Shown here: positions 27,054 through 36,747 of the stretch, in pieces
How positions within the stretch are numbered: the stretch's first letter is position 1
How the letters are laid out: the number at the start of each line of letters is the position of its first letter
NCBI GenBank assembly: GCA_963849695.1
Contig: CAWKIT010000011.1
Coordinates: forward strand, 1-64,000
DNA: 64,000 nucleotides
Source: DASSUW01 sp963849695
GTDB lineage: Bacteria > Actinomycetota > Thermoleophilia > Solirubrobacterales > Solirubrobacteraceae
Direction of reading: 5' to 3'
Program-made: the position numbers and the translations under genes
The notes under the pieces: model-generated
What the model was told of the DNA's origin: nothing
Database searches by the model: none
Seen by the model: only the letters and a program-made list of their open reading frames with translations

Positions 27054-27204
27054 CTCGGTCAAGCGTAGCCGGGCACTCATGCCGCCGGGCGGGCTGCAAG
27101 CCGGCGTGCGGCCAGCCGTACGCCTCACCCCCACGGCGCTTCCCCCGCCGCGGACGGTTCACCCCTGGGCGCACCCCAGCGCACCGGCGTCGCGGACGCC
27201 TGCG

Positions 27205-27223
27205 AGCCGCCTGTTCGGCGGCT
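27205..27223. terminator. hairpin in the 27054-27277 intergenic stretch
   Basis: AGCCGCC TGTTC GGCGGCT, seven perfect pairs and a 5-base loop, about 55 bases before the ABC ATPase start. No T-tract. It may be an mRNA leader hairpin rather than a terminator. Nothing else is visible in these 224 bases apart from the ribosome site at the end. Confidence 0.35.
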
Positions 27224-27277
27224 GCCTCCGCCGGGACGCTTCCCGACGTCCCCCGAACCCCTCCCCAGGAGCTCTGC

Positions 27278-28036
27278 ATGCAGTCCGTCGTAACCCTCGC
27301 CCCGCCGACCACGGCAGCCGTGTCCGCCACCGATCTCGTCCGCCGCTACGGCGAGGGCGACACCGCCGTCTACGCGCTGCGCGGCGTGTCGCTCGACATC
27401 GCCGAAGGGCAGCTGACGGCCGTCATGGGCCCGTCCGGGTCCGGCAAGTCCACCCTCATGCACATCCTCGCCGGCCTCGATCGGCCGACCGAGGGCGAGG
27501 TGTCGATCGCCGACACCGACATCACGAACCTGGACGACACCCAGCTCACCAAGCTGCGCCGCGACCACATCGGCTTCATCTTCCAGTTCTTCAACCTGCT
27601 CCCGATGCTCACGGCGCAGGAGAACATCGTCCTCCCGCTCGAGCTCGCCGGGCAGCGCGTCGACCGCGACTGGCTCGACGAGCTCGTCCGGCGCGTCGGC
27701 CTCACCGACCGGCTTGCCCACCGCCCGGCCGAGATGTCCGGCGGCCAGCAGCAGCGCGTGGCGGTCGCCCGCGCGCTCGTGTCCCGCCCGACGGTGATGT
27801 TCGCCGACGAGCCGACCGGCAACCTCGACTCCCGCACCGGCGCCGAGATCCTCGAGCTCATGCGCGAGTCCGTCGACGCGCTCGGCCAGACCACGGTCAT
27901 GGTCACCCACGACGCGCATGCCGCCGCGATCGCCGATCGCGTGCTGTTCCTGGCCGACGGCGAGATCGTCAAGGACCTCCCCCGTTGCAGCGCTCACGCG
28001 ATCCTCGAGGCGCTCGAGGAGGTCACGGCGCGATGA
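27278..28036 (+). CDS. ABC transporter ATP-binding protein, MacB/LolD type
   Basis: 252 residues. Walker A GPSGSGKST (51-59), Q-loop FQFFNLLPMLTAQEN, signature MSGGQQQRVAVARAL, Walker B VMFADEPTGNLDS, H-loop VTHDAH. Sequence features place it with MacB/LolD exporter ATPases. ATG 27278 follows CAGGAG. Its stop overlaps the permease start (ATGA), giving strict coupling. Confidence 0.93.
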   Translation: MQSVVTLAPPTTAAVSATDLVRRYGEGDTAVYALRGVSLDIAEGQLTAVMGPSGSGKSTLMHILAGLDRPTEGEVSIADTDITNLDDTQLTKLRRDHIGFIFQFFNLLPMLTAQENIVLPLELAGQRVDRDWLDELVRRVGLTDRLAHRPAEMSGGQQQRVAVARALVSRPTVMFADEPTGNLDSRTGAEILELMRESVDALGQTTVMVTHDAHAAAIADRVLFLADGEIVKDLPRCSAHAILEALEEVTAR

Positions 28037-30583
28037 TCAAGGTCGCTCTCAAGGGGCTCGCCGGCCGCAAGGTCCGCGCCCTCCTCACCGCGTTCGCGGT
28101 GATCATCGGCGTCTCGATGGTGAGCGGCACCTTCGTGCTCACCGACACGATGCAGAAGTCGTTCGACGGCATCTTCGAGACCTCCTACGAGAACACCGAC
28201 GTGATCGTCAGCGGTCATCAGGTGGTCGAGTCCGACACCGCCGACGTCCCCACGATCCCGTCGAGCCTGCTGCGCGACGTCCGCGGACTCGACGAGGTCG
28301 ACGCTGCCGCGGGCAGCATCCAGGACGACACGTCCGCGACGATCATCGGCCGCGACGGCGACTCGCTCGCCGGCCAGAACCCGACGATCGTGTCGGCGTT
28401 CGACTACACGCAGCCGCAGCTCAGCCCGCTCAAGCTCCAGTCCGGCGAGTGGGCGCAGGGCGACAGCGAGATCGCGATCGACGCCGGCACCGCCAAGAAG
28501 CACGACTATGCGATCGGCGACACCGTCGGCGTGTCAGCCAACGGCCCGGTCGAGCAGTACTCGATCACCGGAATCGCCAAGTACGGCGAGGTCGATTCGA
28601 TCGGCGGCGCCGTCATCGCCGTGTTCGACATGCCGACGGCGCAGACGCTGCTCCACCAGGAGGGCCGCTACGACGAGCTCGCCGTCACGGCCGCGGACGG
28701 GACCTCGGAGTCCCAGGTGCGCGACGCCGTGGCGCAGCTCGCGCCCGCCGGCGTCGACGTCAAGCTCGCCTCCCAGGAGGCCAAGGATGCCGCCAAGGAG
28801 ACCAACGAGGGCCTCGGCTTCGTGCGGATCTTCCTGCTCGGCTTCGGCGGCATCGCGCTGTTCGTGGGCGCGTTCGTGATCTTCAACACCCTGTCGATCA
28901 CGGTCGCCCAGCGCACGCGCGAGTTCGCCACGCTGCGCACGCTCGGCGCCTCGCGCAAGCAGGTGCTGCGCTCGGTCCGGCTCGAGGGCCTCGTGATCGG
29001 CCTGCTGGCGTCGCTGGTCGGGCTCGTGCTCGGCATCGGCATCGCCAAGGGCATGAACGCGCTGTTCGTCGCGTTCGGCATCGACCTGCCCAGCGCCGGC
29101 ACCGTCGTCAAGCCCCAGACGATCATCATCTCGCTGCTCCTGGGCACGATCATCACGCTCCTCTCGAGCATCGTGCCCGCCCGCCGAGCGACGCGCGTGC
29201 CGCCGATCGCGGCGGTGCGCGAGGGCTCCGAGCTCCCGCAGACGAGCATGCAGAAGCACTCGACGAAGGTGGCGCTCGGCGTCATCGCCGCCGCCGTGGC
29301 GGCGATGTCGATGGGCGTGTTCGGCAACGCTCGCGGCGGGCCTCGTCGCGCTGCTGCTCGGCGGCGGCATGCTGACGCTGTTCATCGGCGTGGCCCTGAT
29401 CGCGCCGCGGCTCGTGAAGCCGCTCGCGAGCCTGGTCGGCTGGCCGGCGCGCCGCCTCGGCGGCTCCGCGGGCCGCCTGGCGAGCTCGAACTCGGTCCGC
29501 AACCCGTCGCGCACGGCGGCCACCGCCGCCGCGCTGATGGTCGGCCTCACGCTGGTCACGGCGGTCGCCGTGCTCGGCAACGGCCTGCGGACGTCGGTGA
29601 ACGACGCGGTCGACAAGCAGCTCCACGGCGCCGACTACGTCCTCGCCGGCTCGGACGGCGCCACCTACGCCGCCGAGGCCGACGAGACGCTGGCCGGAAC
29701 GGCGGGCGTGAGCCACGTCACGGGCATCCGCGACGGCGAGGCGCTGATCGACGGCGAGAAGGGCGCGATCTCGGGCATCGACCCGGCCACGATCGGCCAC
29801 TTCTACACGTTCGACTGGACCGAGGGGTCCGCGGACACGCTGGCCGAGCTCGGCGACGACGGCGCCCTCGTCACCGAGTCGTACGCCGACAAGCAGGACC
29901 TGAAGGTCGGCGACGAGATCGCGATCACGACGCCGACCGGCGACAAGCACTCGGTGGTCGTGCGCGGCATCCACAATCCGCCGCGGATCGACCAGCTGCT
30001 GCTCGACGTCACGGTCGGTCAGGAGGCGTTCGACGCCGCCTACGAGGCGCCGAAGAACGCCATGACGTTCGTGGACACCGGGCGCGGCGTGAGCACGGCG
30101 GCGATCGAGAAGGCCGCAGCCGGCTATCCCGACGCCGACGTGAGCACCGCGGAGTCGTTCGGCAAGGACCGGACGAAGAGCTTCGCCACGTTCCTGAGCA
30201 TGATCTACGTGCTGCTCGCCTTCTCGGTGATCGTGAGCCTGTTCGGCATGGTCAACACCCTGGTGCTCTCGGTGTTCGAGCGCACGCGGGAGCTCGGGAT
30301 GCTGCGGGCGATCGGCATGACGCGCCGCCAGGCGCGCCGGATGATCCGGCACGAGAGCGTGATCACGGCGCTGATCGGCGCCGCGCTCGGCCTGCCGCTC
30401 GGCGTCTTCCTCGCCGCGCTGCTGACCGAGGCGCTGTCGGAGTACGGCGTCGTCATGTCGATCCCGATCGGCATGCTCGCCGCCTTCACGCTGGTCGCCC
30501 TGCTGGCGGGGATCGCAGCGGCGATCCTGCCCGCCCGCCGCGCCTCGGGCCTCAACGTCCTCAACGCCCTCCAATACGAGTGA
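28033..30583 (+). CDS. ABC transporter permease, FtsX/MacB type, frameshifted near 29326
   Basis: About 849 residues, two FtsX modules in tandem. Module 1 has a helix at 15-35 (RALLTAFAVIIGVSMVSG), a large outer domain, then helices from residue about 275. Around 29326 the frame moves by one base (FG, then TLAAGLVALLLGGGML) into the second module, which repeats the layout (NSVRNPSRTAATAAALMVGL, outer domain, then FLSMIYVLLAFSVIVSLFGM). Without the shift the protein ends in Arg-rich nonsense. Exports an unknown substrate, perhaps a lipid or lipoprotein, with the ATPase upstream. Confidence 0.88.
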
Positions 30584-30585
30584 CG

Positions 30586-31866
30586 ATGACCGCCACGCTC
30601 GCTCCCGCCCCGCCGCAGCAGCGGCGGGGCGGGCGGGGGCGAATCGCCGGCCTGGAGCGCCCGCTCCTGGCCGGCGGCCTCGCCCTCGTCACCATCCACC
30701 TGCTCGACCTGGCGTTCTCGGGGCCACACACGCGGCTGCTCGCGATCGCCGGCATCCTCGCGGTGCCGCTGGCCTGGTGGTTCGCGCAGCCGCACGTGAC
30801 GCGGCCGACGCGGTTCGGCCTCGGTCTCGTCGTCGGGCTGCTCTCCATCGGCTTCGGGGTCGTTTCGCACGGCCTGCACGTCGTCAACTCCGGTCCCGAC
30901 AGGTACGACATCACCGGGATCGCGATGGTCCTCGGCGGCCTGTTGCTCGTGGCCTCCGGCGTGACGGCCCTCGCCGCACCGCGGCGCCCGCCACGGCGCG
31001 CGGCTCTCGGCTGGCGCGCCGCGCATCTCGCCGGCTGGGTGCTCGGCGCGGCGCTGCTCGCGCTCTACGTGGTGATGCCGTTCACGGGCGGCCTGATGGT
31101 CACCCACGCACCGCGCTGGGAGATCCAGGAGGCGTCGCTCGGCGTTCCGCACGAGGAGGTGCGGATCGATGCCTCCGGCGGCCGTGAGGTGTCGGCCTGG
31201 TACGTCCCCTCCCGCAACGGCGCGGCCGTGCTGGTCGGCCACGGGTCCGGCGGCAGCCGCGAGCGCGTGCTGGAGGAGATCCGCATTCTCGCCCGCCACG
31301 GATACGGCGTGCTCGCCTTCGACCTGTTCGGCAACGGCGAGAGCAGCGGCCACTCGAACGGGCTCGGCGACAACGCCCAGCCGGCGGTCGACGCCGCGCT
31401 GGACTGGCTCGCGAGCCGCCCCGACGTCGATCCCTCCCGGATCGGCGCCTTCGGCTCGTCGCTCGGCGGCGAGGTGCTGCTCGAGGCGGCGGCACGCGAG
31501 CCGCGGCTGCGCGCCGTGGTGTCCGACGGCGCCAAGCGCCCGCAGGACGATCACTCGGGCGACGAGCGGCCGCTCCACGAGCGGGCGGTGGCGGCGCTGG
31601 TGCTGCACGCCTCGCGCGCGATCGCGGGCACGCAGGCGGCGCCCTCGCTCGACGGTGTGCTGCCGCGCATCGCACCGCGGCCCGTGCTGCTGATCGCGGC
31701 GGGCGGCGACCCGGAGGAGATCCCCGTCAACCGCCGCTACCGCGAGGCGGCGGGTCCGACTGCCGAGCTGTACGAGATCCCCGACGCCGGCCACACGTCC
31801 GGCATGTTCGCTCACCCGCGCGAGTATGAGGACCGGGTGATCGGGTTCCTCGACAGCTCGCTTTAG
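30586..31866 (+). CDS. membrane-anchored alpha/beta hydrolase
   Basis: 426 residues. Four to five N-terminal helices (from about 25 to 165, e.g. LLAGGLALVTIHLLDLAF, FGLGLVVGLLSIGFGVVS) are followed by an outward-facing or cytosolic hydrolase domain from about residue 185. Nucleophile elbow GAFGSSLGGEV, oxyanion region VGHGSGGSRERV, and the catalytic His near DAGHTSGMFAHP. Starts 2 bases after the permease stop, so belongs to the exporter operon; may act on the exported substrate. Confidence 0.82.
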   Translation: MTATLAPAPPQQRRGGRGRIAGLERPLLAGGLALVTIHLLDLAFSGPHTRLLAIAGILAVPLAWWFAQPHVTRPTRFGLGLVVGLLSIGFGVVSHGLHVVNSGPDRYDITGIAMVLGGLLLVASGVTALAAPRRPPRRAALGWRAAHLAGWVLGAALLALYVVMPFTGGLMVTHAPRWEIQEASLGVPHEEVRIDASGGREVSAWYVPSRNGAAVLVGHGSGGSRERVLEEIRILARHGYGVLAFDLFGNGESSGHSNGLGDNAQPAVDAALDWLASRPDVDPSRIGAFGSSLGGEVLLEAAAREPRLRAVVSDGAKRPQDDHSGDERPLHERAVAALVLHASRAIAGTQAAPSLDGVLPRIAPRPVLLIAAGGDPEEIPVNRRYREAAGPTAELYEIPDAGHTSGMFAHPREYEDRVIGFLDSSL

Positions 31867-31875
31867 GACCGCGAA

Positions 31876-31903
31876 GAGCCGGTCGGGATCTCCCGGCCGG
31901 CTC
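31876..31903 (+). terminator. terminator-like hairpin after the exporter operon
   Basis: GAGCCGGTCGGGA, loop TC, TCCCGGCCGGCTC: 13 pairs with one U-G wobble. It lies 9 bases after the hydrolase stop and before the -10 (TAGATT, 31912-31917) of the next gene. No T-tract, as is common in high-GC actinobacteria. Confidence 0.6.
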
Positions 31904-31925
31904 GGCGCGGCTAGATTGCTCGGGC

Positions 31926-32555
31926 GTGACGACCGGTCCCGAGGTCCCGCGCGGCCTGTGGGCGCGACTGCGGAGCGACCCGATCCGCGCGCCCGAGCAC
32001 ATCGCCCTGGCGGCGTCCCAGCTGCACGCGCCGGCAGCGGCACAGTGGACGGCCGAGAAGCGGGGCCGCCTCGCCGTGTCCGAGCGCGACCTGGCGCGCA
32101 TGGCCAAGCGGCGGCATGCCGCGATGGCGCGCCTGGAGGGCGCCGCGACCGGCGTCGGAGGCATCTTCACCGCCGGGCCCGACATCGTGCTGCTGGCGTG
32201 GATCCAGTCGCGGCTCGTGTTCTTCATCGCCGCCGCCTACGGCTTCGACCCGCACGACCGCATGCGCCCCGCCGAGCTGCTCGTCCTCCGCGACCTGTAC
32301 CCGGACCCCGAGACCGCGCGGCGGGCGCTCGACGGCATGGGCAAGACCGTTGCCGAGGCGTACCTGGGATCGAGGCTCGAGCGAGAGCGGGAGCAGGCGA
32401 TCCTGTCGCGGCTGCTGTATTTCGTCGGCAGGCGAACGGCCACGCGGGCGGCGCGGAGGCTCATCCCCGGCATCGGGATGGTGTTCAACGCCGCCGCCAA
32501 CGAGCGCGACACCCGCGCGCTCGCCGACCGCACGATCAAGTTCTACGGGGGCTAG
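31926..32555 (+). CDS. EcsC-family protein
   Basis: 209 residues. The EcsC core is visible as ATGVGGIFTAGPDIVLLAWIQ, followed by FFIAAAYGFDPHDRMRPAEL and LVLRDLYPDPETA, ending IPGIGMVFNAAANE. EcsC proteins are associated with membranes and ABC exporters; role unknown. GTG 31926 is 8 bases after TAGATT, so probably leaderless. Tail overlaps the convergent SDR by 4 bases. Confidence 0.82.
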   Translation: MTTGPEVPRGLWARLRSDPIRAPEHIALAASQLHAPAAAQWTAEKRGRLAVSERDLARMAKRRHAAMARLEGAATGVGGIFTAGPDIVLLAWIQSRLVFFIAAAYGFDPHDRMRPAELLVLRDLYPDPETARRALDGMGKTVAEAYLGSRLEREREQAILSRLLYFVGRRTATRAARRLIPGIGMVFNAAANERDTRALADRTIKFYGG

Positions 32556-33215
32556 ACCGGAACCACGGCGCCGTTCAACGTCGCCGAGTCGTCGCTGCAC
32601 AGGAAGCGCACGATCTCGGCCACGCGCTCGGGCGGGGTCATCTTCGCGTCCGGGCTCGACGGCCCGGTTGGCCGGCGTGTCGATCATGGTGGGCGCGATG
32701 ACGTTGCAGCGGACGCCGTCGTCCGCATGCTCCTTCGCGACTGCGCGGGCGAACGCGATCACGGCCGCCTTCGAGGCCGCGTAGCCGGAGCCGCCGGCCC
32801 ACGGGTCGAGCGCCGCCTTCGCGGAGACGCACACGATCCCGCCGCCGCCGGCGGCGACCAGGCGCGGCAGCGCGCACTGGGTGACGAGGTAGGTCGGCCG
32901 CAGGTTGAGCGCGAACAGCGACTCGAACTCGCCGAGCGGCGTGTCGACCACCGGCTGGTTGTCCCGGTACCCGCCGACGAGGTTGGCGACCGCCCGCAGC
33001 GGCGCCGACTGGTCGCCGGCCGCGAGGCGGACGGCGCGCCCGACGTCGTCAGGGTCGGACAGGTCGGCCTCCACCGCCTCGGCCTCCGGCGGCAGCCGCT
33101 CCTGCTCGCCGCCCACGATCCAGGGGACGACTACGCGCCAGCCGTCGGCCAGGAACGCCTCGACGACGGACACCCCCAGCCCGCCGGTACCGCCGGTGAT
33201 CAGTGCGGTGGGCAC
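32552..33215 (-). CDS. SDR-family dehydrogenase, frameshifted at 32660
   Basis: About 220 residues. Cofactor motif ITGGTGGLG, NLVGGYRD, and the Tyr-Lys pair in GYAASKAAVIAFARA. After IAPTMIDTPANRA a one-base skip at 32660 restores SSPDAKMTPPERVAEIVRF and an ending NGAVVPV at 32552, the normal closing strand of a Rossmann SDR. Unshifted, the frame continues antisense over the EcsC gene with no homology. GTG 33215 chosen because the family motif VPTALITGG starts there. The extra base is probably an assembly indel. Confidence 0.8.
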
Positions 33216-33259
33216 GACATAGATGTTGCCATCCGAAGGCGGCTCTAGCGTTCCTGACC

Positions 33260-34216
33260 ATGTTCGTTCGCGAGCTCGCCGACGGCCAGGCACTCGAGAT
33301 GGTCCTGCTCGTGCGCGCCGGCGAGCTGCGGTCGAAGCGCGACGGCTCGGAGTACCTGCGGCTCTCGCTGGCCGACCGCACGGGCGCCGTGGTGGCGATC
33401 GTGCGCGACCATGCTCGGGAGCTGGCGCCGCTGTGCGAGCCGGGCGGCTGCGTGGCGGTCGGCGGCCGCTTCGAGGTCAACCCCCGCTACGGCCCCGAGC
33501 TGGTGGTCGAGACGCTGCGGCGGGCCGATCCGCGCGAGTACGACCTCGCCGACCTGCTCGACGGCCCACCCCGGACCGCCGCGCAGATGGAGGCGGCGCT
33601 GCGCGATCTGATCTCCCAGGTCCAGAGCCCGCACCTGCGCGAGCTGCTCGATCGCGTGCTCGGGCCGGACGCGGCGTCGTGGCCCGCGTTCCGCGACGCC
33701 CCGGCGGCCAAGCGGCTGCACCAGGCCTACCGGCACGGGCTGCTCGAGCACTCGCTGAGCGTCGCCGAGGCGGTCGCCGTCATCTCCACCACCTTCCCGG
33801 GCATCGACCGCGACGTCGCGATCACCGGCGCACTGCTGCACGACATCGGAAAGCTCGACGCCTACACGTCCGACCCGCTGGCGATCGACCTGACCGACCT
33901 CGGCAAGCTGCACGGCGAGATCGCGCTCGGCTACTACCGGATCCGGCGCGAGATCGAGGCGATCCCCGCCTTCCCGGACGAGCTCGCCGCGGCCGTCCTG
34001 CACATCATCCTCAGCCATCACGGCCAGCTCGAGCACGGCTCGCCGGTCCTGCCCGCCACCCGCGAGGCGACTCTCGTGCACATGATCGACAACCTCGGCG
34101 GCAAGCTCGGCTCGTTCGACCGGCTGGAGAAGGAGCTGCCGCACGGCTCGGCCTGGTCGGCGTACGACCGCGCGATCGGCGGCGGCGCCTACTTCGCTGC
34201 ACGTCAAGCGGCGTAA
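33260..34216 (+). CDS. OB-fold plus HD-domain phosphohydrolase, YhaM-like 3'-5' exoribonuclease
   Basis: 318 residues. N-terminal OB-fold about 1-85 (SEYLRLSLADRTGAVVAIV; GGRFEVNPRYGPELVVE), then an HD domain with HSLSVAEAVAV, ALLHDIGKLDAY, and ILSHHGQLEHGSP. This is the layout of YhaM-type exoribonucleases. ATG 33260 is 8 bases after TAGCGT (33246-33251), leaderless. Divergent from the SDR. Confidence 0.85.
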   Translation: MFVRELADGQALEMVLLVRAGELRSKRDGSEYLRLSLADRTGAVVAIVRDHARELAPLCEPGGCVAVGGRFEVNPRYGPELVVETLRRADPREYDLADLLDGPPRTAAQMEAALRDLISQVQSPHLRELLDRVLGPDAASWPAFRDAPAAKRLHQAYRHGLLEHSLSVAEAVAVISTTFPGIDRDVAITGALLHDIGKLDAYTSDPLAIDLTDLGKLHGEIALGYYRIRREIEAIPAFPDELAAAVLHIILSHHGQLEHGSPVLPATREATLVHMIDNLGGKLGSFDRLEKELPHGSAWSAYDRAIGGGAYFAARQAA

Positions 34217-34233
34217 GGGCGGACAATGCGTTC

Positions 34234-35820
34234 GTGACGACCGTCGTCGAGGACGGCTGGACAGCGCTCGAACAGGCCCGCTGGCGCGAGGCGCGCGCGG
34301 CGTTCGAGCGGGCGCTCGCCGCGGAGGACACGGCGGCCGCGCACGAGGGGCTCAGCTGGGCTGCCTGGTGGCTCGACGACGGTGACACGGTGTTCGCGGC
34401 GCGCGAGCGCGCCTTCACGCTCTACCGCACGGCCGGCGACGCCGAGGGCGCGGCGCGGATGGCCCTGTGGCTGGCGGTCGACGAGCTCGACTTCGGCGGC
34501 TCGTTCGCAGTGGCGAGCGGCTGGCTGCAGCGCGCCGAGCGGCTGCTGGCCGGCCTCGAGCCGGGCCCGGAGCACGGCTGGCTCGCCTTCCACGCGGGCT
34601 ACATCGCGCACGCGCAGGGCGACACCGCCCGGGCCACCGAGCTCGCGCTGAAGGCGGCCGAGCTCGGCCGCCGCTGCCGCGTCCCCGACCTCGAGATGCT
34701 CGGGCTCGCCCTGGAGGGCGCCGTGCTCGTCGCGTGCGCCCGCGTGGACGACGGCATGCGCCGGCTCGACGAGGCGACCGCCACCGCGCTCGAGGGCGGC
34801 GCCGCAAACCCGATCTCGGGAGCCTGGACGTTCTGCTTCCTGGTCTCGGCCTGCACCATGGTGCTCGACTTCGAGCGCGCGTCGGCGTGGTGCGACCGGA
34901 TCGCCGAGTTCGCCGACCGCTACGGCAGCCGCATGATGCTCGGGTACTGCCGCGCGGAGTACGGCGCCGTCCATCTCTGGCGCGGCCGCTGGGCCGACGC
35001 CGAGGCGATGCTCGAGGGTTCGATCGAGGACTTCATGCGGTCCCGGCCGGGGATGCTCGGCGGCCCGCTGGCGGGCCTGGCGGAGCTGCGCCGGCGCCAG
35101 GGCCGCCCGCAGGAGGCGGCGGAGCTGTGCGCGCGGGCGGAGGGGTCGTCGAGCGCCCAGCTGTGCCAGGCGCGGCTCGCGCTCGACCGCGGCGACGCGC
35201 GCGAAGCCGTCGAGCTCGCCGAGCGGCTGCTGCGGCAGCTGCCGGAGCACCGCCGGCTGTCGCGCGCACCCGCGCTCGAGCTGCTCGTCCGCGCGTATGC
35301 CGAGCGCCAGGATCTCGAGCGGGCGGCCGACACGCTGGCCTCGCTGCGGGAGGTCGCGCGGCTCGTGGGCACGGCACCGCTGGGCGCGTGCGCCGACCTC
35401 GCCGAAGGCCGGCTCGCCGCCGCCCGCGGGGATCACGACCGGGCGCGCGTGCTGCTCGAGGACGCCGTCGACTGCTTCACCCGCAGCCGCGCGCCGTTCG
35501 AGGCCGCCGAGGCGCGGCTCGAGCTCGCCGCCGTCCTCGTCGCGCTCGGCCGCCCCGAGGCGGCGGAGCGCGAGGCGGCCGCGGCGCGCGAGCGCCTGCG
35601 CGAGCTCGGCGCGACGGCCGCCCCGCCGCTGCCCGAGCTCACGCCGCGCGAGCGCGAGGTGCTGGCGCTGCTCGCCGAGGGGCTCACCAACCGCCTGATC
35701 GCCGAGCGGCTGATCGTGAGCGAGCACACGGTCCACCGCCACGTCACGAGCATCCTGCGCAAGCTCGATCTCCCGTCGCGCGCCGCCGCCGCCGCGGTCG
35801 CGGCGCGGGTGGGCTTGTAG
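34234..35820 (+). CDS. LuxR-type regulator with TPR-like repeats
   Basis: 528 residues. Residues 1 to about 455 are helical TPR-like repeats (EQARWREARAAFERALAAED; AEAMLEGSIEDFM; AREAVELAERLLRQLP), and residues about 463-528 the LuxR HTH (LTPREREVLALLAEGLTNRL; SEHTVHRHVTSILRKLDLP). It lacks the N-terminal ATPase of the MalT/LAL group. Signal and targets unknown. GTG 34234, 17 bases after the HD gene. Confidence 0.88.
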   Translation: MTTVVEDGWTALEQARWREARAAFERALAAEDTAAAHEGLSWAAWWLDDGDTVFAARERAFTLYRTAGDAEGAARMALWLAVDELDFGGSFAVASGWLQRAERLLAGLEPGPEHGWLAFHAGYIAHAQGDTARATELALKAAELGRRCRVPDLEMLGLALEGAVLVACARVDDGMRRLDEATATALEGGAANPISGAWTFCFLVSACTMVLDFERASAWCDRIAEFADRYGSRMMLGYCRAEYGAVHLWRGRWADAEAMLEGSIEDFMRSRPGMLGGPLAGLAELRRRQGRPQEAAELCARAEGSSSAQLCQARLALDRGDAREAVELAERLLRQLPEHRRLSRAPALELLVRAYAERQDLERAADTLASLREVARLVGTAPLGACADLAEGRLAAARGDHDRARVLLEDAVDCFTRSRAPFEAAEARLELAAVLVALGRPEAAEREAAAARERLRELGATAAPPLPELTPREREVLALLAEGLTNRLIAERLIVSEHTVHRHVTSILRKLDLPSRAAAAAVAARVGL

Positions 35821-35901
35821 CCGGATCTGGCTATCCGCGCCGTTCGCAAGATGGCCGGTGCGGGCGAAGACGGCGCCGTGCGGCGGCCGTACCGTCGGCG
35901 C

Positions 35902-36735
35902 ATGGAAACCACGCAGACGATGTGGGCGCTCGGTGACTACCACCGCTTCGCCAAGGACATGATCTGGAGCTTCGGCGCCGAGCTCACGGTGGCGTGCGGC
36001 ATCTCGCCCGGCCAGCGCGTGCTCGACGTCGCGGCCGGCACCGGCAACGTCGCGATCCGCGCCGCCCAGGAGGGGGCGATCGTCGTCGCCTCCGACCTCG
36101 AGCCGGCGCAGTTCGAGGCGGGCCGCCGGGAGGCGGCCGCGTGCGGCGTCGAGCTGGAGTGGGTGCAGGCCGACGCGGCGGCGCTGCCTTTCCGCGACGA
36201 CGAGTTCGACGTCGTCACCTCCTCGGCCGGCGCGATCTTCGCGCCCGACCATCAGGCGGTCGCGGACGAGCTGGTCCGCGTGTGCCGGCCGGGCGGCACG
36301 ATCGGCATGATCACGTTCACGCCCGAGGGCATGGCCGGCGACTTCTTCGAGCTGTTCGGGCGCTACGCCCCGCCCTCGGACGAACCGCCGCCGATCCTGT
36401 GGGGCGTCGAGGACCACGTGCGCGAGCTGTTCGGGGAGCGCGTGTCGGCGCTCGAGATGACGCGCCGGCACTACGTCGAGCGGCGCCCCGGCGGTCCGCA
36501 GGCTTTCCTCGACTACTACAAGGAGACGTTCGGACCGGTGATCGCGGTGTACGCGACGCTCGACGACGACCGCCGCGCCGAGCTCGATCGCGAGGCCCTC
36601 GAGTTCGTCGAGCGCTGGAACACGGGCGAAGTCGACGCCGAGCTGCCGGTCGAGTACCTGCTGATCGTGGCCGAAACCCCGCAAACAGCGCATGTCCAGG
36701 GGGTAGGCGCATCGCCGCCGCAGGGTCGCCTCTAA
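35902..36735 (+). CDS. class I SAM-dependent methyltransferase, UbiE-like
   Basis: 277 residues. SAM motif VLDVAAGTGNVAIRAAQ, acidic SDLEPAQF, ADAAALPFRDDEFDVV and the post-motif RVCRPGGTIGMIT. The C-terminal domain (WGVEDHVRELFGERV) fits small-molecule C/O-methyltransferases. ATG 35902 is 6 bases after TACCGT (35890-35895). It ends 12 bases before the PafBC gene. Confidence 0.85.
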   Translation: METTQTMWALGDYHRFAKDMIWSFGAELTVACGISPGQRVLDVAAGTGNVAIRAAQEGAIVVASDLEPAQFEAGRREAAACGVELEWVQADAAALPFRDDEFDVVTSSAGAIFAPDHQAVADELVRVCRPGGTIGMITFTPEGMAGDFFELFGRYAPPSDEPPPILWGVEDHVRELFGERVSALEMTRRHYVERRPGGPQAFLDYYKETFGPVIAVYATLDDDRRAELDREALEFVERWNTGEVDAELPVEYLLIVAETPQTAHVQGVGASPPQGRL

Positions 36736-36747
36736 GGTTGGGAGGCC